DNA of 34,553 nucleotides from positions 1-34,553 of the forward strand of contig JANXSM010000015.1 in the NCBI GenBank assembly GCA_025352665.1, in the 5' to 3' direction. The DNA is from Rhodospirillales bacterium (GTDB taxonomy: Bacteria; Pseudomonadota; Alphaproteobacteria; Acetobacterales; Acetobacteraceae). Positions 1-7,423 of the stretch are shown here, one piece after another (position 1 is the first letter of the stretch; the number at the start of each line of letters is the position of its first letter). Below the pieces are notes generated by a model, which did not search any database, was not told where the DNA came from, and saw only the letters and a program-made list of their open reading frames with translations. A program made the position numbers and the translations under genes.

Positions 1-283
1 TTTGGGCGACGATAGATCGCCTCGATGCCCATGCGCCTCATCAGCCGGGTTACCATCTCCCGGCCAACCATAACGCCGTCAGCCCGCAGCATGTCGCGCA
101 GCATCCGACTGCCCGCGAAGGGATAATTCAGGTGCAGTTCGGCGATCCGCCGCATCAAGGTAAGGATGGTCGGCGAAACCGGCCGCAGCTCGTAGTACAG
201 GCAGCTGCGGCTGAGATGGAGAAGTTCGGCTTGTCGGCCGACAGCGAGCTCGTGCTCTCGGTTGACCAACGCTTTGCGCTCAG
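1..283 (-). pseudogene. IS3-family transposase OrfB, 5' fragment (copy 1)
   Basis: Reading leftward, this encodes the N-terminal part of an IS3-family OrfB (HTH-like region with an RRIDELH-like segment and an RRMGIEAIYRRP motif). It aligns without gaps to the reverse complement of 2142-2424; I count about 11 mismatches in 283 bases. Similarity stops abruptly at 283/284, just before the OrfB start. There the codon matching the ATG of the other copy is TTG (267-269), so a normal start is missing. The catalytic domain would lie left of base 1 and cannot be judged. An IS5-type end begins a few bases later, next to a TA, which suggests a second insertion cut this element. Confidence 0.85.
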
Positions 284-302
284 CTCTAGGGCCTGTTGAG
301 TT

Positions 303-605
303 TCATCGTGAATTGATGAGTACGGAGCTAAGATAGATCATGGCTGCGAAGCTGGTGTCGGTCTTGCAGCTTCGCATAGCTACTCTATTAAATCCCTTGA
401 GCTTGCAAAAAAAGTTTTCGACGAGGTGCCGCCATTTATAGATCTCGCGGTCAATTTGTGGTGGCAACGTTCGGTTCACCTTTTACGAGATGACGATCTT
501 TGCGCCGCGTTGGTTCAATTCGGCGATGATCCCGTTCGCGTCGAATGCTTTGTCTGCGATCAGCCCCTTGAACTCGATCCCCTTGATAAGCGATGCGGCG
601 CCGAT
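303..605 (-). pseudogene. IS5-family transposase C-terminal fragment with in-frame stop
   Basis: The minus strand encodes a recognisable IS5-family (IS427/IS1031-like) DDE C-terminus: a segment containing FKGLIADKAFDA, then NQRGAKIVIS, then YKWRHLVENFFCKLK, which includes the usual C-terminal Glu region. An in-frame TAA (minus codon at 485-483) falls in the place of a residue between the IVIS and KVNRT segments, so the reading frame is broken. The terminal stop is at 305-303, and a GGCCTGTTGAG-type putative terminal repeat lies just beyond, around 289-300. The N-terminal half is not recognisable upstream of about 605, so this is a dead 3' remnant. Family assignment is from motif memory; boundaries are approximate. 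Confidence 0.8.
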
Positions 606-863
606 CGTGCATCGGCTACACGCTCTTGCAGTCTCCAGACAAGTTCAGCCCGGCGCAACTAGAATTGAATCGTACCATTCGATCAGCATGGCTCAAGGTC
701 GACGGCAAAGGCTCGACACAAGCATCGGACTGCGTTTCAACCCCGACTGCGCCAAACTGAAGAGCCACGACACGCCTCGACGAGTGAGAAGCTTCACTCG
801 GCCAGACAGATCTTCGAATCGTTCAAGATATTTATGACACAGTAAGACTACGAGCCTTCTGTG
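606..863. other. Unassigned stretch between IS5 remnant and fasciclin gene
   Basis: About 260 bases with no convincing gene. Short open frames exist on both strands but show no familiar motif, no good ribosome binding site and unusual composition. It probably holds decayed IS sequence. Confidence 0.4.
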
Positions 864-896
864 AAAACGCGGCGGGGAATGACCCCGCCGCGTTTT
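864..896 (-). terminator. Intrinsic terminator of the fasciclin gene
   Basis: A perfect 14-bp stem (864-877 with 883-896) with a 5-base loop starts a few bases after the fasciclin stop codon. The stem is GC-rich in the middle and flanked by four A/T pairs, so the minus-strand transcript would end in a GC hairpin followed by TTTT. It is nearly symmetrical and could work in both directions, shielding the gene from the IS remnants to its left. Confidence 0.8.
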
Positions 897-898
897 GA

Positions 899-1315
899 TC
901 AGATCGGCATCAACACATGGTCGATGACATGAATGACACCGTTGGTGCAATCGACATCAGCAAGGGCGACGGTTGCGTTGTTGACGTGAACGCCTTCGCC
1001 GGTAGCATCAATCTTCACGGTGCCGCCCTCGACTGTGACGGGATTCATCATCTTTCCCGCGAGGGCCGATGACATCACCTTGCCAGGTACAACATGATAT
1101 GTCAGAATCTTCACTAGTTTCGCTTTTGCGTCGGGCTTGAGCAAGCCTTCAACGGTGCCCGCGGGTAGAGCCGCGAACGCTGCGTCTGTCGGTGCGAACA
1201 CGGTGAACGGGCCCGCGCCCTTTAGCGTGTCGGCTAGGCCGGCAGCAGTTACGGCAGCGACAAGTGTTTTAAACGAACCATTGGCGATGGCGGTGTCAAC
1301 GATATCATGGGGCAT
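899..1315 (-). CDS. Fasciclin (FAS1) domain protein without signal peptide
   Basis: A 138-residue protein consisting of a single FAS1 domain. The first conserved box ([11 protein letters not shown]) lies near residues 37-47, the YHVVPGK motif in the middle, and the closing [12 protein letters not shown] box at the C-terminus. FAS1 domains mediate adhesion or surface contacts and are usually exported, but this protein begins directly with the domain and shows no signal peptide or lipobox. The start is supported by an AGGAG at 1328-1324, eight bases before the ATG, and no in-frame upstream extension offers a leader. The region upstream (1316-1549) is relatively AT-rich, holds no gene and presumably carries the promoter. 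A strong terminator follows directly. It is the only intact-looking non-transposase gene inside the IS zone. Confidence 0.9.
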   Translation of the reverse strand: MPHDIVDTAIANGSFKTLVAAVTAAGLADTLKGAGPFTVFAPTDAAFAALPAGTVEGLLKPDAKAKLVKILTYHVVPGKVMSSALAGKMMNPVTVEGGTVKIDATGEGVHVNNATVALADVDCTNGVIHVIDHVLMPI

Positions 1316-1549
1316 AAAAATAACTCCTAAGAAAACACTCTATTCGGCGTGACGCCATACGGCGGTAGAGAAATTGATCTGGTCGCAGCAACGGTTTGTA
1401 AGCATCCAGTTCAACGAATCCGGGACGGAATCCACACCGGACAGACAGATGCTTCCGGTCTGATTATTTATAAGAGGGCGAATTGCTTTAATTTCTAAAA
1501 ATCAAAACATAATCCTAAGGAACCTTTGTAAGTCCGTCCGAAAACTCTT

Positions 1550-1800
1550 TCACTGACTACAGAGTTTCCGTATCATTAGGGTGGCTGACGAAAGTCTCGG
1601 AAACGCAAGTGCGTTGCTGGCTTTGTTCTCTAAGTCCTTGGAATGGCGGCGACAACGATTGAGGTATGCGAAGGCGCGCTCGACAACCAATTGCCGCGGC
1701 AGCACAACGAACTCCTTCGCGCTATCGGCGCGCTTGACGATTTCGACATGCATCTGCGCCAGACATTCAGAGGTGGCTGGCCAAATTCGGACACGACTAT
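1550..1800 (-). pseudogene. IS5-type transposase C-terminal fragment (second kind)
   Basis: The minus strand encodes a typical IS5-type DDE transposase tail: VEIVKRAD, then FVVLPRQLVVERAFAYL, NRCRRHSKDLE and a final LMIRKLC. It ends at a TAG at 1552-1550. It differs from the IS5 fragment at 303-605, so it comes from a separate element. Its upstream part is missing because the frame runs into the left side of the IS3-family element, whose OrfA begins at 1854; the exact junction (roughly 1780-1845) is not resolved. Only the last 75-80 residues remain, so this is a non-functional remnant. Confidence 0.75.
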
Positions 1801-1853
1801 AAGTGGAATATCCTGCCTGAACTCGGCACCCGTGGTGTCGATCAGGAGTGAAG

Positions 1854-2159
1854 ATGACGAAACGCACACGGCGAGCGCACAGCGCAGTTTTGAAGGCAAA
1901 GGTGGCTCTGGCTGCCGTGAAGGGCGAGAAGACGCTGGCGGAGTTGGCGCAACAGTATGAGGTGCATGCCAGCCAGATCACGGCGTGGAAAGCCCAGTTG
2001 CTCGCCGGTGCTGAAGGGGTCTTCGGCGGCACTGCACCCAATGCGGCCCCAGCGGGGGATTTGACGGTGCTTCACGCCAAGATCGGCGAGATGGCACTTG
2101 AGAGTGATTTTTTGTCCAATGCGCTCAGAAAAGCCGGTCTTCTGAGCGCAAAGCGATGA
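1854..2159 (+). CDS. IS3-family transposase OrfA
   Basis: A 101-residue OrfA of the IS3 family. It has the expected basic N-terminus (TKRTRRAHS), an HTH of the kind that binds the IS ends (segment with GEKTLAELAQQYEVHASQI, then TAWKAQLL), and a C-terminal leucine-rich stretch. An AGGAG sits upstream of the ATG at 1854. Its TGA overlaps the OrfB ATG (ATGA at 2156-2159), the normal coupling of IS3 elements. This frame looks intact, but the partner OrfB is broken, so the element cannot move by itself. An earlier GTG at 1848 is in frame but less likely. Confidence 0.85.
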   Translation: MTKRTRRAHSAVLKAKVALAAVKGEKTLAELAQQYEVHASQITAWKAQLLAGAEGVFGGTAPNAAPAGDLTVLHAKIGEMALESDFLSNALRKAGLLSAKR

Positions 2160-2424
2160 TCAACCGAGAGCACGATCTCGCTGTCGGCCGACAAGCCGAA
2201 CTTCTCCATCTCAGCCGAAGCTGCCTACACTACGAGCCGCGGCCGGTTTCGCCGACCATCCTTGCCTTGATGCGGCGGATCGACGAACTGCACCTGAATT
2301 ATCCCTTCGCGGGCAGTCGGATGCTGCGCGACATGCTGCGGCCTGACGGCGTTATGGTTGGCCGGGAGATGGTGACCCGGCTGATGAGGCGCATGGGCAT
2401 CGAGGCGATCTATCGTCGCCCAAA
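2142..2424 (+). repeat. Inverted copy of the IS3 fragment at 1-283
   Basis: This interval is the reverse complement of bases 1-283 at roughly 96% identity with no gaps (position x here pairs with 2425-x). The pair flanks 1.86 kb that includes the fasciclin gene and both IS5 remnants. Inverted copies this long could recombine and flip the segment between them. Confidence 0.85.
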
Positions 2425-2640
2425 CACGTCCAAGCCGGAGGTTGGACATAAGATTTACCCGGCGGTTTCTGGCTTGGCGTGTATCGATTACGATGGAGGC
2501 AGATTTCTGCATCGAGGCGGTGGAAGAGGCTTTGGCCAGCAACGGGAAACCAGAGATTTTCAACTCCGATCAGGGAAGCCAATTCACCAGTTTACCCTTC
2601 ACTGGGATGCTGCTGAAACATGGCATTGCCATGATTGCAA
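2156..2640 (+). pseudogene. IS3-family transposase OrfB, internally deleted
   Basis: The first ~100 codons read as normal OrfB (HTH-like part, RRMGIEAIYRRPNTSK, then GHKIYP near 2450). After about 2460 the match continues only in another frame, with SITMEADFCIEAVEEAL and NSDQGSQFTS (to about 2625). About 40 residues that normally carry the first catalytic Asp are missing, and the frame is shifted. The match ends at about 2640 within LKHGIAM, before the region of the third acidic residue. Only the second catalytic Asp (in NSDQGSQ) is left, so the gene is dead. Beyond 2640 the sequence belongs to something else, so the element's right end is also lost. Confidence 0.85.
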
Positions 2641-2879
2641 ATCGCGTTGACCGAGAACAGCGTGCGATGGGCGTTCTCCTGCACGAAGAGCCAGATTTCC
2701 AGCAGCGTCCAAGCGTCTTCAATTGCGGGCCCTCCATGCCCACGAGTAGGCCGAACAGGGAGACGCGTCTTACCGGGGGAAGGCTTTCTGGGGATGGCCA
2801 TGGTGACCCTAAAACGCTGTGTCGATTCGGCGCAGAGTATAGCGAAACCCGCACAAGCATTGTTCACAATTTTGAACAT
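2640..2879 (-). pseudogene. Unidentified gene cut off by the IS3 remnant
   Basis: A leftward frame starts with ATG at 2879-2877, preceded by a good AGAGGA ribosome binding site six bases upstream and an AT-rich stretch (about 2885-2945) that could hold a promoter. It encodes about 80 residues, with a basic proline-rich part (PRKPSPGKTRLPVR) followed by a likely amphipathic helix (AWTLLEIWLFVQEN). It then runs into the broken end of the IS3 element near 2640 and reaches a stop in foreign sequence. I do not recognise the family. An internal start near 2805 (MAIPRKP) is possible. It looks like the 5' end of a resident gene truncated by the IS event. Confidence 0.4.
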
Positions 2880-2944
2880 CAAATTCCTCTGTGATATCTT
2901 CAAATGGACGATCACATTTAAATTTTATTTAAAATATTACTAAA

Positions 2945-3700
2945 CTGGGCACTATACACAGCTCTTTGACGTGAAAACGGCCTCTGCGTTGACAAGCCGG
3001 AGAAAAATTCAGCGTATGGTGGAGCGCGGCCATAGCCCCATTTATTTGTGGTATTCGCGACCCCCGGTATTTTTGCCTAAAACTCTCGCCGAGCTCGATC
3101 GGCGATTCTGTTTGGCGCGATTTTGACCCCTGTTCGCGCAATTAATTTCGCTGTTGGAGCGGGATGACGTCTGATAGGCGACGTAATCCTGCTCTAGCTC
3201 TTTGTTCTATCGCGTGATTCAGACCTTTCGGTGATTCCACCTTCGGTCATCACGCTCTAATCGCCAAAGAAGTCGCTGTTATCGACCGTAGGGAATTTCA
3301 TACCAATCCATTGAAATAATTTAAATAAACACGCAACGCGCCGCGTAGAAACGCCCAAATCACCCCACTTTTGCCGATAATACCCGGGTAAACACGGAAA
3401 TGCGGCAAAGAGAGGTTCGCTCGCGACTGGTCCCTCCGCCACTTCCGAACAGAACTGTGACTTTTGGAGGCCCGGCGAGGGCCTGTGTAACCTCCGCGCA
3501 CTATCTCGTCGGCCATCCCATTTGCGTGCCCTGGGTGAGCCTGCCAGGCCGAGGAACATGAGCGCGGCCTGATTGACCAGCAGAATATCCGCATCGTCCA
3601 ATCTGCGACGCGCGCCCACATGTCCCCGTGCAGGCGCGCGATGTGCGCCTACCTTCATGCGCGAGGCCTTGGGGTTTGAGGCGGATGTCACGGCGGCATT
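2945..3700. other. Gene-poor stretch with no recognised product
   Basis: About 750 bases. Open frames exist on the minus strand (for example around 3257-3745) but have low-complexity, out-of-frame-looking translations, no ribosome binding site and no familiar motif. The only structure I can support is the repeat-like segment at 3157-3260. The rest is probably degraded IS or intergenic DNA. Confidence 0.5.
3157..3260. repeat. Intergenic palindromic repeat, alphaproteobacterial type
   Basis: A 15-base imperfect inverted repeat (GAGCGGGATGACGTC at 3157-3171 against GACGTAATCCTGCTC at 3180-3194) is followed by two imperfect direct copies of GTGATTCNNACC(T)TTCGG and a closing ATCACGCTCTA. Short elements with AGAGC..GATCACGCTCTA features are common between genes in alphaproteobacteria and behave like MITE/REP elements. 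The assignment is from general resemblance. Confidence 0.45.
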
Positions 3701-3710
3701 TCCCAGATGG

Positions 3711-3930
3711 TTACATGTAATACCCGCCCGCCCAAAGACTGACACACGCCCATTGCCGGGTTTCGATTGACGTGATCCGGTCTGGGTCTTTGATCAACCA
3801 GTTCCATGCGGTTTTACAGGCCACGACGATTTGGTCATAGCTGTCCTCCACGAGGGCGCAGAGTTTGTTTTGGCGGAGATAGTCCCAGACATTCTCCATC
3901 GAGTTGAGGTTGGGACTATGGGGCGGCTAG
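3711..3930 (-). pseudogene. IS630-family transposase C-terminal fragment
   Basis: The minus strand encodes the end of an IS630/Tc1-type DDE transposase: PHSPNLNSMENVWDYLR carries the conserved Pro-Asn-x-x-E element with the final catalytic Glu, followed by SYDQIVVACKTAWNWL and a segment with RITSIETRQWA. A TAG stop directly precedes the match near 3930, and nothing upstream resembles the rest of the enzyme, so only about 65 residues survive. It is a dead remnant. Confidence 0.75.
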
Positions 3931-4397
3931 AGCCTGACTGCTACGCCGACCACAAGCAATCACGCTCACATGAATTTGCGGCTCGCTGGCCTCAATAGGG
4001 GCTGGCGATTCGTTGTTCTGGAAAGCCATCTGAGTTTGAAATAACCGCTTGCCGCTGCCCTCAGGTCAAAGATCTTGAGTCTGGGCCTGGGGGGGGTGTG
4101 CTCCGGCAGACCATCCGCCTGTGCACACCCCAGGCACTCACTAACGCCTAAAATTTTAAAAGGCAGGCTTAGGATGCCAAGAACTCGGTACAATATTTCT
4201 ATCGGTGGCAGGGGATCGGCGGCCGAAGTCGCCGTGCGACCCGATAAATTCGTGGCCGCTCAACTTATTTGTATTGCACGCCTGGGTTGGCGCCCTGAAG
4301 TGGCTGTTACGATCTTGTGTTTTGCCGAAGTGGGATCGTTTCTGATAGAAATAAGGTGAGGGCACGCGTTTTCGCCATCGTTGCTTTGGAGTAGGCC
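3931..4397. other. Intergenic region upstream of the membrane protein gene
   Basis: No gene is supported. The only clear structure is a 9-bp inverted repeat, GGGGTGTGC at 4093-4101 with GCACACCCC at 4123-4131 (21-base loop). It could be a terminator-like hairpin or an IS end. The promoter of the gene at 4398 should lie in the right half; I cannot place it confidently. Confidence 0.5.
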
Positions 4398-4973
4398 ATG
4401 CCATCGGATGCCGTGCTTGCCGATCCGCCGTCGATCAATCTGTTCAACCTGGTGTGGTGCGGATTGGCGCTTGCATTCACCGTGGGGGTTATCCAGTTCG
4501 GCAATCTTTGGTTGCTGAACTTCGTTCATGTGATGGCGGGGTTGTTGTGGACCGGCATTGATCTGTTCATGGGGTTTGTGATCGGGCCCATCATGCGCTC
4601 GCTGCCGGTGCCGGCGCGGCGGGCGATGATCCTGCGGCTGATGCCGAAGACGTTGTTCTTGCTGCCGACGTTGTCGATCGTCACCGGCACGGCGGGTTAT
4701 TTCTATGCGAAGCAGATTGGCTTTCTTGATCTGGATTATCCTGAGTATGGCTGGGTGCTGGCTGCGCTGATTATCATCACGCTGCTGACGGTGCAGGGGC
4801 TGGGGGTGCTGCTGCCGACCAACCTGCTGGTCTATCTTGAGATGCGCCGGGATCAGCCAGACGGGGCGCGGATCGGGCGGCTGATGAAGCGTTACGTGTA
4901 TGCGGTCGGGTTTCAGGGGCTGATGCAAGTGGCGATGATCACCATCATGGCGCGCTTCGTGACAGGGCTGTAG
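4398..4973 (+). CDS. Integral membrane protein, CopD/DUF2269-like (unknown function)
   Basis: A 191-residue, strongly hydrophobic protein with about four to five predicted transmembrane segments (roughly residues 16-36, 42-65, 86-106, 116-140 and 168-188). The second segment contains FVHVMAGLLWTGID, where a His in a membrane helix is followed by GxxWxG, as in CopD-type or DUF2269-type membrane proteins that may bind heme or metal. There is no signal peptide apart from the first helix. A GGAG sits about eight bases before the ATG. It stands alone between the IS zone and the convergent marR gene, so context does not help. The family placement is tentative; that it is a real membrane protein is well supported. 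Confidence 0.75.
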   Translation: MPSDAVLADPPSINLFNLVWCGLALAFTVGVIQFGNLWLLNFVHVMAGLLWTGIDLFMGFVIGPIMRSLPVPARRAMILRLMPKTLFLLPTLSIVTGTAGYFYAKQIGFLDLDYPEYGWVLAALIIITLLTVQGLGVLLPTNLLVYLEMRRDQPDGARIGRLMKRYVYAVGFQGLMQVAMITIMARFVTGL

Positions 4974-5034
4974 CAGAGCGCCGCGCGAACCGGCGAGCAG
5001 CGGCTTTTGTGTGCGGGCTGGACGGCTGGGATTT

Positions 5035-5064
5035 CAGCGCCTGGCGCCAGCAAGTGCGGCGCTG
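5035..5064. terminator. Possible bidirectional terminator between convergent genes
   Basis: CAGCGCC at 5035-5041 pairs with GGCGCTG at 5058-5064 in the 99-base gap between the convergent membrane-protein and marR genes. There is no clear T-run, so it is only a candidate. Confidence 0.35.
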
Positions 5065-5072
5065 GCACGGGT

Positions 5073-5543
5073 TCACGCCTGCGGTGGCCCACCGACTTGC
5101 TTCTCAGGCCCTTCCTGATCCAGCGTGCGCAGCATCGAACGCAGCGCTTGCGGGGCGACCAGACGCTGCACCGGATCCAGATCTGCTACCATTGCGTCGT
5201 TGATCCGCCGGCTGAATTCGTCCACCGCTGCCGCTGCACTGCGTCCGGCCTCGGTCAGCGCCACCAGCACCACGCGGTTGTCTTCCACGGACCGCCGCCG
5301 CGTGATGTGGCCTTGCTTTTCCAAGCGCGAGATCTGATGCGAAAGCGTTGATTGCGGCAGCGCCATGATCTCGACCAGATCGCCCACCGTGCGCTCGCCG
5401 GTATCCACCAACAGCAACAGAATACGCGAGCTGAAGATGTCGAGGCCGTGTTGGCGGAACAGCCGGTTGGCAACCAGTGTCAGTTTGGCCGTGACCCGAT
5501 AGACCAGAAAGGTCAGCCGCGCGTCGAATGTGCCGTCATCCAT
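5073..5543 (-). CDS. MarR-family transcriptional regulator
   Basis: A 156-residue MarR-type repressor. The winged helix spans about residues 40-105: FSSRILLLLV helix, TVGDLVEIMALPQSTLSHQISRLEKQG as the HTH, then the wing with RRRSVEDNRVVLVALTEAG. The long N- and C-terminal helices would form the dimer interface. MarR proteins usually bind a palindrome and release it when an aromatic or other small ligand binds. It is the last gene of the leftward ten-gene catabolic operon, 18 bases after the binding-protein gene, so it likely controls its own operon and the divergent one. A candidate target is the inverted repeat at 13715-13735. The inducer is unknown. Confidence 0.9.
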   Translation of the reverse strand: MDDGTFDARLTFLVYRVTAKLTLVANRLFRQHGLDIFSSRILLLLVDTGERTVGDLVEIMALPQSTLSHQISRLEKQGHITRRRSVEDNRVVLVALTEAGRSAAAAVDEFSRRINDAMVADLDPVQRLVAPQALRSMLRTLDQEGPEKQVGGPPQA

Positions 5544-5561
5544 CGCGCGGCCTTTCGAAGT

Positions 5562-6686
5562 CTATTGCGGGGGTGCGACGAACTTGCCGCCTTTCACTGT
5601 CAGCAAGGCGGCGCCGTAGTGCACCAGACGATCCTTGTCGATGGTGAAGGTGCCATCGCCTAGGATAGTGGGGGTGGGCGGCATGGTTGCAAAGGCGTCG
5701 CGGAATTTTGCGCGGTCGGTGTGCGTGCCGGCGCGCAGGATGGCGTCGCCCACGAGATGCATCATCGTGTAGCCGATGGCTGCGTAATTATCGGCGACGG
5801 CGCCGAACCGCTTCTGATAGTTGGCAACGAAATTGCGGCCGGCGTCGTCGCGCCCGCCGGGCACGAAATCAGCCGTCATGAATGTGCCTTCGGCCGCAGC
5901 GCCCGCAACCGAGAGATACTGGTCGGTCGCCATCGAGGGCGTGCCGATAATCTTCGTGCTGTCCGGTAGTCCGTTCTGGCGCAGTTGGATGGCCAGGTTG
6001 CCGTCCACGGGCCCCTGGGCCGACAGGAATACGCAATCTGGCTGCAGATCGATCACCTTGGTGGACAGAGCGGCGAAATCCGTATCGCTGCCGAGAATGC
6101 CGTCATCGGACAGGATCGTGCCGCCCATCTGCTTTTGCAGATCCCGGAACAGATTCTTCTGAGCGACGGTTGCCTCGTTCTGGCGGTCAAAGATCAGCGC
6201 GCAGCGGCGCAGCTTCAGCTTCTCGAAGGCGTATTTCGCCACGACGGTGATGAAGTCCTGCGGTGCGGTGGTGCCCTTGAAGGCATAAGGGCCGGCCTTC
6301 AGCACCTCGCCCGACAAGGCCGTCATCACGGTCGGCAGCTTGAGGTCGTTGATGAGCGGGGCCACGGCGAGCCCCTCGATGCTGGAGGTCGGGCCAAGAA
6401 ACACCAGGATTCCGGCATCCTCGCCGTAACGCCGGGCGAGGGTGAGGGCCTGGGTTTTGTCGCTGCCGGTGTCTGCCGTCTCCAGCACGATCTTGTCGGC
6501 GCCGAGCCTGCCGCTGGCGTTGATCTCGTCGGCGGCGAGTTTGATGGCGTTCATCACCGGAATGCCCACGAAGGCGACCGGGCCCGTGAGCGCGTGGGCC
6601 ACGGCAATACGGATGGTCTCGGCGCGCGCTGGCGGAGCGAGCAGCAACACGGCGAGAGCCGTCGACAACAAGATTCTGCGGTTCAT
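5562..6686 (-). CDS. ABC transporter substrate-binding protein, LivK/Peripla_BP_6 type (A)
   Basis: A 374-residue periplasmic binding protein of the branched-chain amino acid (HAAT) type. A signal peptide covers residues 1-22 (MNRRILLSTALAVLLLAPP, cleavage after ARA). The mature part starts with IRIAVAHALTGPVAFVG, the usual first lobe, and continues with EINASG and LARRY. In catabolic clusters such proteins often bind aromatic acids or other organic acids rather than leucine. Its ATG overlaps the stop of the LivF-type gene by four bases, so it is translated from the transporter operon. It is clearly paralogous to the binding protein at 16399-17511 in the divergent operon (shared LTG, EINASG, ITLARR/LTLARR, LAVAP and ND-LK-P positions). 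The ligand is unknown. Confidence 0.92.
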   Translation of the reverse strand: MNRRILLSTALAVLLLAPPARAETIRIAVAHALTGPVAFVGIPVMNAIKLAADEINASGRLGADKIVLETADTGSDKTQALTLARRYGEDAGILVFLGPTSSIEGLAVAPLINDLKLPTVMTALSGEVLKAGPYAFKGTTAPQDFITVVAKYAFEKLKLRRCALIFDRQNEATVAQKNLFRDLQKQMGGTILSDDGILGSDTDFAALSTKVIDLQPDCVFLSAQGPVDGNLAIQLRQNGLPDSTKIIGTPSMATDQYLSVAGAAAEGTFMTADFVPGGRDDAGRNFVANYQKRFGAVADNYAAIGYTMMHLVGDAILRAGTHTDRAKFRDAFATMPPTPTILGDGTFTIDKDRLVHYGAALLTVKGGKFVAPPQ

Positions 6687-7423
6687 GTCAAATCCCTTTC
6701 TTTCTGGAGATCTGGCGTCTCCGTTCCAAGATAATGCGCGATGATGCGTCCATCGGCGGCAAGGTCTGCGCTGGCCCCCGTATGCACGATGCGACCTTGT
6801 TCCAGCACATAGGCGCGTGTGGTCGACGCCAGCGCCCGCGTGGCATTCTGTTCCACCAGCAAGATGGTCAGTCCGTCGGCATTGAGCCTGCGGAGAGCAT
6901 CGAACACCTGGGTGCAGATCATCGGGGCCAGGCCCAGGCTGGGTTCGTCGAGCAGCAACATGTCGGGTGCGCCCATCAGCGCGCGGCCGATCGCCAGCAT
7001 TTGCTGCTGTCCGCCGCTGAGCGAGCCCGCCAGCTGGCGGCGGCGTTCGGCGAGGATGGGGAACAATGCGCGCACCGAAGCGAGGTCGTGGCGCTGCTTG
7101 CGCGCACCCAGGGCCAGCTGACCGAGCAGGAGATTCTCGTCGACCGTGAGATCGGCCAGGATCTGGCGCCCTTCCGGCACCTGCAGCAAACCGAGCCGGC
7201 TGATCCGGTGCGGTGCTGTGCGCGACAACGACCGGCCGGCAAAGCTGATGCTGCCCGATCGCGGCCGCACGACGCCGCTGAGCGCGTTGAGCAAGGTGGA
7301 TTTGCCGGCGCCGTTGGGTCCGATCAGCGCCACCAACTCGCCCGCCGCGACCGTGAGGTCGATGCCGCGCAGCGCATCGATGCCGTCATAGGCCACGGCG
7401 AGATTTTTGACCGTGAGCATCAT
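6683..7423 (-). CDS. ABC transporter ATP-binding protein, LivF type
   Basis: A 246-residue ATPase of the LivF subfamily. It has Walker A GPNGAGKST at residues 35-43, the Q-loop region with LLQVPEGRQIL (the PEGR sequence is typical of LivF), the signature LSGGQQQM, Walker B MLLLDEPSLGL and the switch region with LLVEQN. It powers the LivH/LivM permease together with LivG. The start at 7423 is chosen because ATGA overlaps the LivG stop and the protein then begins at the normal beta-strand; longer upstream readings give non-homologous sequence. It overlaps the next gene by four bases. Transported substrate unknown. Confidence 0.93.
   Translation of the reverse strand: MMLTVKNLAVAYDGIDALRGIDLTVAAGELVALIGPNGAGKSTLLNALSGVVRPRSGSISFAGRSLSRTAPHRISRLGLLQVPEGRQILADLTVDENLLLGQLALGARKQRHDLASVRALFPILAERRRQLAGSLSGGQQQMLAIGRALMGAPDMLLLDEPSLGLAPMICTQVFDALRRLNADGLTILLVEQNATRALASTTRAYVLEQGRIVHTGASADLAADGRIIAHYLGTETPDLQKERDLT

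Noticed and set aside
693-950. 85-codon minus-strand frame overlapping the fasciclin terminator
   Set aside because: It reads through the terminator hairpin and the fasciclin 3' end and has no start signal or motif.
3257-3745. 162-codon minus-strand frame in the gene-poor zone
   Set aside because: No ribosome binding site, no recognised motif and partial overlap with the IS630 remnant.
4260-4928. 222-codon minus-strand frame opposite the membrane protein
   Set aside because: Polar Gln/His/Arg-rich antisense of a hydrophobic gene, a typical shadow.
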